Part shown: positions 7,322 to 10,493 of the stretch, piece by piece
Layout: every line of letters begins with the position of its first letter
Position numbering within the stretch: the stretch's first letter is position 1
Origin: Prevotella sp.
GTDB lineage: Bacteria; Bacteroidota; Bacteroidia; Bacteroidales; Dysgonomonadaceae
DNA length: 10,493 nucleotides
Reading direction: 5' to 3'
NCBI GenBank assembly: GCA_031260865.1
Contig: JAISKQ010000063.1
Span: 1-10,493 of the forward strand
The notes under the pieces: generated by a model
The model's database searches: none
What the model was told of the DNA's origin: nothing
Seen by the model: only the letters and a program-made list of their open reading frames with translations
Program-made: the position numbers and the translations under genes

Positions 7322-8953
7322 TTAACGGTCAATATCCGGAATCACATAGTCCATAGAACCACCGATACCGATAAAGTCTGAGATTTTCTCATTTTTACAA
7401 ATCAACGGCATCACCGAAACGGCGGCCATCGACGGAGAACGGAACTTCAAGCGATAAGGCGTTTTATCGCCTCGGCTTTCGATATATACGCCAAACTCTC
7501 CTCGTCCGGCTTCAACCCGCTGATAGTATTGTCCTTCGGGCAGCTTGATAATGGCTTTTGTTTTCGCCTGAAATTCGCCTTCGGGGATGTTATCGATAAG
7601 TTGTTCTATGATTTTTAATGATTCTTCTATTTCATCCAAACGGTTCAGGTAACGGGCAAAGGCATCTCCCTTTTCACGGATAACTTCTTTGAACTGAACC
7701 TTGCCGTATAACGCGTAGGGTTTATGTTTGCGCAGGTCGCAAGAGAATCCCGACGCGCGACCGGCAGGACCTGTGACGGCATACGAGATGGCCGCGTCAC
7801 GGGATAATATCCCAATATTTTTCATACGCCCCACAGCGATGACGTTGCCTGTAAACAAGTTGTGATATTCTTTTAGCGCTTTGCGCATCACCGGAATAAA
7901 TGCTTTGACATCCTTCTGAAAATCGGGATGAATATCAAACATGACTCCACCTACTACATTATAATTAATAATCAGGCGGCCGCCTGTTGTTTTTTCAAAT
8001 ATCTTAAGAATATCCTCACGTTCGCGCATCCCGTAGATGAACGCGGTGGTAGCGCCCAAGTCCATGCACATCGTACCCCATGCCACAAGGTGGGAATCGA
8101 TACGATTCAATTCGTCCATGATGGTACGGATATATTGCGCTCTTTCGGATATTTCTATTCCGGCTGCCTTTTCCACGCACATACACAAGCCGTGGCGGTT
8201 GATGTTAGCCGAAAGGTAGTCTAAACGGTCGGTAAAGTGCAGGATTTGAGGATAAGTCAATTTTTCACTTAGTTTTTCAATTCCCCGATGAATATAACCG
8301 CTGTGGACATCAATTTTTTTCACAATCTCGCCGTCCAACGCCACGCGGAAGTGCATAACGCCGTGTGTTGAAGGGTGTTGCGGTCCTATATTTATGATAT
8401 AATCATCCTTTTCAAAGATTTCGACAGTATCTTCTTTCAGCTCGCCGTTAGGAGCTTCCGTTATGCGGGGAGCAATATCGATAATATCTTTACTTTCTAA
8501 GTTAAGCGTATTTATCACCGGATTGGGGTCGTAATCTTTTCGCAACGGGAAACCAACCCAGTCGGAATTAAGGAAGAAACGACGCATATCGGGATTGTTG
8601 ATAAAACGGACACCAAGCATGGCAAACACTTCACGCTCGTTATAATGAGCCGTTTCCCACAGGTCGGTCACCGAATACAACAATGGTTTTTCGCGATCGG
8701 CGGTTCCGGTTTTAACGGCAAGCTCCACCGACAAGTCCTTTGACGAAGATAAGAGATAGATGACTCCTAATTTTTCGCCCCAGTCCATACCTGTCAACAT
8801 GGCAAGGTAGTCAAACGGAAACTCCGCGTTATAACGAAGCGTTTTCGCCAAATGGTGCAATTTATCGGGTTCTACGGTTACCGTGAGGGGAGTCTTGTCT
8901 TCGATTACCGCCTCAGGTACAGCTTCCAGAATTAGTTTCTTGATATTTTCCAT
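7322..8953 (-). CDS. nuoCD: NADH-quinone oxidoreductase subunit C/D fusion
   Basis: Fused 30 kDa (NuoC) and 49 kDa (NuoD) peripheral-arm subunits, 543 residues. The NuoC part covers about 1-150 and ends with the signature around NEREVFAML and [22 protein letters not shown] (121-141). A linker of about 30 residues leads to NuoD from about 184. Quinone-site residues are visible: H193 and H197 in GPQHPSTHG, and Y246 in DRLDYLSAN, the equivalents of the His and Tyr that contact the quinone headgroup. D298 lies in MDLGATTAF, and the protein ends in the usual Asp-Arg. The nickel-binding CxxC pairs of related [NiFe] hydrogenases are absent, so this is complex I rather than a hydrogenase. I start it at ATG 8953-8951; a TTG one codon upstream is also possible. 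E. coli and Bacteroides also carry a C-D fusion. Confidence 0.97.
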   Translation of the reverse strand: MENIKKLILEAVPEAVIEDKTPLTVTVEPDKLHHLAKTLRYNAEFPFDYLAMLTGMDWGEKLGVIYLLSSSKDLSVELAVKTGTADREKPLLYSVTDLWETAHYNEREVFAMLGVRFINNPDMRRFFLNSDWVGFPLRKDYDPNPVINTLNLESKDIIDIAPRITEAPNGELKEDTVEIFEKDDYIINIGPQHPSTHGVMHFRVALDGEIVKKIDVHSGYIHRGIEKLSEKLTYPQILHFTDRLDYLSANINRHGLCMCVEKAAGIEISERAQYIRTIMDELNRIDSHLVAWGTMCMDLGATTAFIYGMREREDILKIFEKTTGGRLIINYNVVGGVMFDIHPDFQKDVKAFIPVMRKALKEYHNLFTGNVIAVGRMKNIGILSRDAAISYAVTGPAGRASGFSCDLRKHKPYALYGKVQFKEVIREKGDAFARYLNRLDEIEESLKIIEQLIDNIPEGEFQAKTKAIIKLPEGQYYQRVEAGRGEFGVYIESRGDKTPYRLKFRSPSMAAVSVMPLICKNEKISDFIGIGGSMDYVIPDIDR

Positions 8954-9045
8954 CAACTATATTTAGTTACAAGTCATAGGTTACGAGTTACAGGTTGTAT
9001 GAAACAAGCACGACTTTCTCGTTACTTGCAACTCGTAATCCGCAA
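8954..9045 (-). repeat. nuoB-nuoCD intergenic opposed heptad arrays (potential hairpin)
   Basis: Plus-strand 8966-9000 reads as heptads GTTACAA, GTCATAG, GTTACGA, GTTACAG, GTTGTAT. The opposite strand, from 9046 down to 9019, reads GTTGCGG, ATTACGA, GTTGCAA, GTAACGA. The two arrays are therefore inverted copies; aligning 8973-8998 with the reverse complement of 9021-9046 gives 16 identities in 26, with the core TTACGAGTT unbroken. In the mRNA this can fold into an imperfect hairpin that starts at the nuoB stop codon and ends about 20 bases before the nuoCD start. It ends in TTGTAACTAAAT, the same box as before nuoN. It has no U-tract, so it is not a standard terminator. Confidence 0.75.
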
Positions 9046-9609
9046 CTATTTCTTTACTTTAAACATAAACCGTTCTACTTTAATCTTACGCTGCAATTGC
9101 ATTAAGCCATAAAACAAAGCTTCGGGACGAGGAGGACATCCCGGCACATACACATCCACCGGTATTATTTCATCGATGCCTTTCACCACATGATATGAGT
9201 CGACAAAAGGGCCTCCCGAAATAGCGCAACTTCCCATGGCGACCACATATTTAGGTTCTGCCATCTGGTCGTACACCCGTTTCAACAGGGGAGCCATTTT
9301 GTGTACAATCGTACCCGCCACTACCATCGTATCAGCCTGACGAGGGCTGTTGCGCGTCACTTCCATACCAAAACGCGCCAAATCGTAGCGAGCCGCCGCT
9401 GACGCCATAAACTCAATACCGCAACAACTTGTGGCAAAGGCTAACGGCCAAACGGAATTTGAACGTCCCCAGTTAACAAGGTCGTCTAATTTGCCGACAA
9501 CGATCGGCGTTCCGCCTTCGTTCAGTTCTTTTATATAATCTTCAAGATATTCGTTATCCTTAAATTCTTCGTTCGGAATACCTTTTATATATATGTTTTT
9601 TATTTCCAT
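9046..9609 (-). CDS. nuoB: NADH-quinone oxidoreductase subunit B
   Basis: Subunit (PSST type) that holds cluster N2, the last iron-sulfur centre before quinone, 187 residues. The four cluster ligands are visible: the tandem pair C62-C63 in [13 protein letters not shown]128 in [12 protein letters not shown], and C158 in [11 protein letters not shown]. Other conserved stretches are [16 protein letters not shown] (41-56), [24 protein letters not shown] and [13 protein letters not shown]. The N-terminal 35 residues are acidic and polar, without a signal or membrane segment, as expected for a cytoplasmic subunit. Its ATG (9609-9607) lies inside the end of nuoA, a 10-base overlap that suggests translational coupling. 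Confidence 0.98.
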   Translation of the reverse strand: MEIKNIYIKGIPNEEFKDNEYLEDYIKELNEGGTPIVVGKLDDLVNWGRSNSVWPLAFATSCCGIEFMASAAARYDLARFGMEVTRNSPRQADTMVVAGTIVHKMAPLLKRVYDQMAEPKYVVAMGSCAISGGPFVDSYHVVKGIDEIIPVDVYVPGCPPRPEALFYGLMQLQRKIKVERFMFKVKK

Positions 9610-9953
9610 TTCAAAGCTCCTTTCTTCCAGGCGTAAGCTAAGCCCAGACCCAATATTAAGATGAAAAACAAGATGCTATATAGTCCGGGCGTTCCCAATT
9701 GCCTTACAACCGTAGCCCAAGGAAACAAGAATATCGCCTCCACGTCAAACATTAGATATAAGATCGCGTAAAGGTAATAACCTACTTTGAATTGCATCCA
9801 TGAAGTCCCGTGAGTGGGAACGCCACATTCGTAGGGTTCGCCTTTTTGGGTGTTGAATGATTTCGGAGATAATAACAACGCCATGCCCAAACCTGCGCAG
9901 ACCAATGCTATTCCCGTTACAAAAACTACTAAAAAAAGAGCGGAAGTACTCAT
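9600..9953 (-). CDS. nuoA: NADH-quinone oxidoreductase subunit A
   Basis: Small membrane subunit (ND3 type) at the junction between the peripheral and membrane arms, 117 residues with three helices (about 5-28, 57-79, 88-110). The mobile loop after TM1 carries [10 protein letters not shown] with C43, the position of the cysteine in the ND3 loop that is exposed in the deactive mitochondrial enzyme. TM2 holds the conserved acidic motif [12 protein letters not shown] with D70 and E72. It is the first gene of the operon, starting at ATG 9953-9951 behind an A-rich leader without Shine-Dalgarno motif, and its last codons overlap nuoB. Confidence 0.98.
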   Translation of the reverse strand: MSTSALFLVVFVTGIALVCAGLGMALLLSPKSFNTQKGEPYECGVPTHGTSWMQFKVGYYLYAILYLMFDVEAIFLFPWATVVRQLGTPGLYSILFFILILGLGLAYAWKKGALKWK

Positions 9954-10066
9954 ATTTTTATTTTAAAATTAAGCTATTTCTTTCTATTGTCTATTGTTTC
10001 CGATAAGATTGTGGCACATTGTCAAAGCCACCACGGACAGGCGTTATTAACGCCCTACTGACAATG
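9954..10066 (-). promoter_or_regulatory. Structured 5' leader of the nuo operon
   Basis: Predicted untranslated leader of about 110 bases. A perfect 8-base inverted repeat, TGACAATG (10059-10066) and CATTGTCA (10017-10024), encloses a perfect inner hairpin GGCGTT-ATT-AACGCC (10040-10054). A third stem, GTGGC (10011-10015) with GCCAC (10027-10031), would put the 3' arm of the outer stem in its loop, so the two folds exclude each other. Closer to nuoA is a tandem heptad, CTATTGT twice (9984-9997), again with period 7, followed by an A/U-rich stretch up to the ATG. Because the outer arm falls near the predicted transcription start, it could protect the mRNA 5' end, act as a regulatory switch, or be a protein-binding palindrome. 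I recognise no known riboswitch class. The structure is seen; its function is inference. Confidence 0.5.
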
Positions 10067-10070
10067 GGCG

Positions 10071-10101
10071 CAAAATTAATCTTTTATTTCAAAAATACAA
10101 A
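10071..10101 (-). promoter_or_regulatory. Predicted Bacteroidetes-type promoter of the nuo operon
   Basis: On the minus strand, TTTG (10101-10098) is followed after 19 bases by TAATTTTG (10078-10071). This fits the Bacteroides primary sigma-factor consensus (-33 TTTG, -7 TAnnTTTG, spacing about 19-21) with no mismatch. Transcription should start a few bases downstream, around 10060-10066. It is the only exact TAnnTTTG with suitable spacing that I saw between the glycosyltransferase and nuoA. The -33 box lies in the U-tract of the upstream terminator. Confidence 0.7.
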
Positions 10102-10132
10102 AATAAAATACCAAATTATAATAATTTGGTAT
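10090..10132 (-). terminator. Intrinsic terminator after the glycosyltransferase gene
   Basis: A perfect palindrome with 12-base arms, ATACCAAATTAT and ATAATTTGGTAT around a single central base (10108-10132), is followed on the minus strand by the U-rich TTTATTTTTGTATTTTTG (10107-10090). The stem is A/T-rich but long. It starts 22 bases after the stop codon at 10155, as expected for a rho-independent terminator. It separates the upstream transcription unit from nuo. Confidence 0.85.
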
Positions 10133-10154
10133 CTTAAGGTTGCAAAACAAAGTA

Positions 10155-10493
10155 TTATGCTTTCTCTCTTACTATATAGATTGGACGCTTTTTGGTCTCC
10201 AAATATGTCTTGGATAAATATTGCCCCAAAATACCTAAACAGAAAAGTTGGATGCCTCCTATGAAAAAGATGACGCATATAGTAGAGGTGTAACCCTGTA
10301 CATCATCGCCAAATACTAACTTCTTGAATATCACAAAACAAATCATCACGAAAGCGATAATACAAAATAATATACCGAATAGGGACGCGATAACCAACGG
10401 ACGGGTGGAGAAGGCGATGATTCCTTCGAGGGAATAGAAGAAAAGCCCGATAAAAGACCATTTGGTTTCGCCGGCCACACGTTCCACATTTTC
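10155..10493 (-). CDS. GT2-type membrane glycosyltransferase (DPM1/GtrB-like), C-terminal fragment
   Basis: The last 112 residues of a protein whose N-terminus lies beyond the right edge. The fragment starts with ENVERVAGETKW, matching the R-x-A-G-E-(S/T)-K(Y/W) motif found after the catalytic domain of polyprenyl-phosphate glycosyltransferases of the GtrB/YfdH/CsbB group. It then has an amphipathic stretch with LEGIIAFSTRPL, a membrane helix (about 28-57), GYTSTICVIFFIGGIQLFCL leading into a second membrane helix (about 72-94), LGQYLSKTYLETKKRPIYIV and a short basic end. Family members transfer a sugar from a nucleotide donor to undecaprenyl phosphate for cell-surface glycan modification; the sugar cannot be told from this piece. 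The catalytic domain is outside the window. It ends in its own terminator and looks functionally unrelated to nuo. Confidence 0.9.
   Translation of the reverse strand, partial: ENVERVAGETKWSFIGLFFYSLEGIIAFSTRPLVIASLFGILFCIIAFVMICFVIFKKLVFGDDVQGYTSTICVIFFIGGIQLFCLGILGQYLSKTYLETKKRPIYIVREKA

Noticed and set aside
7288..7332. Upstream TTG start for nuoH overlapping nuoCD
   Set aside because: It adds 15 residues unlike the family N-terminus and uses a rare start, while an ATG at 7287 has an A-rich leader like its neighbours.
7322..8953. NuoCD as part of a membrane-bound [NiFe] hydrogenase (Ech/Hyc type)
   Set aside because: The nickel-binding CxxC pairs are absent, and NuoA, NuoJ and NuoK with the full nuo gene order are present, while quinone-site His and Tyr are kept.
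10017..10066. Inverted repeats upstream of nuoA as an invertible (phase-variable) promoter
   Set aside because: Arms are only 8 bases, the predicted promoter lies outside them, and nuo is a housekeeping operon; no invertase gene is nearby.

Overview
The window carries one long minus-strand operon for respiratory complex I (nuo): nuoA, nuoB, a fused nuoC-nuoD, nuoH, nuoI, nuoJ, nuoK, nuoL, nuoM and the first 60% or so of nuoN, which runs off the left edge. The right edge holds the C-terminus of an unrelated membrane-anchored GT2-type glycosyltransferase, also on the minus strand. The gene set, the nuoCD fusion, the lack of nuoE, nuoF and nuoG, a Bacteroidetes-type promoter (TTTG / TAnnTTTG) and A-rich start regions without Shine-Dalgarno motifs all point to Bacteroidetes, most likely order Bacteroidales. 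The genus cannot be fixed from this sequence.

Layout from right to left, the direction of transcription: glycosyltransferase end (10493-10155); a strong intrinsic terminator (about 10090-10132) whose U-tract supplies the -33 box of the nuo promoter (10071-10101); a structured leader of about 110 bases (10066-9954); then nuoA (9953-9600), nuoB (9609-9046), nuoCD (8953-7322), nuoH (7287-6181), nuoI (6161-5547), nuoJ (5521-5018), nuoK (4848-4504), nuoL (4479-2539), nuoM (2447-972) and nuoN (884-1). All reading frames are intact. There are no mobile elements, tRNAs, rRNAs or CRISPR arrays.

How the genes work together: NuoB, NuoCD and NuoI form the peripheral iron-sulfur arm that delivers electrons to quinone at the NuoB/NuoD/NuoH interface. 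NuoA, H, J, K, L, M and N form the membrane arm that moves ions. The NADH-oxidising module (NuoEFG) is absent and nuoCD is followed directly by nuoH, so the electron donor is probably not NADH bound in the usual way. This 11-subunit form (10 genes because C and D are fused) is known in Bacteroides.

The most unusual content is between the genes. Several junctions hold short arrays with a strict 7-base period, and three of them end in nearly the same box just before the next start codon. Some arrays are paired in inverted orientation and could fold as hairpins in the mRNA. Two protein features also merit attention: NuoM lacks the otherwise conserved TM7 lysine of the antiporter-like subunits, and NuoI has a long, charged, low-complexity C-terminal tail. 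I found no clearly new multi-gene system.
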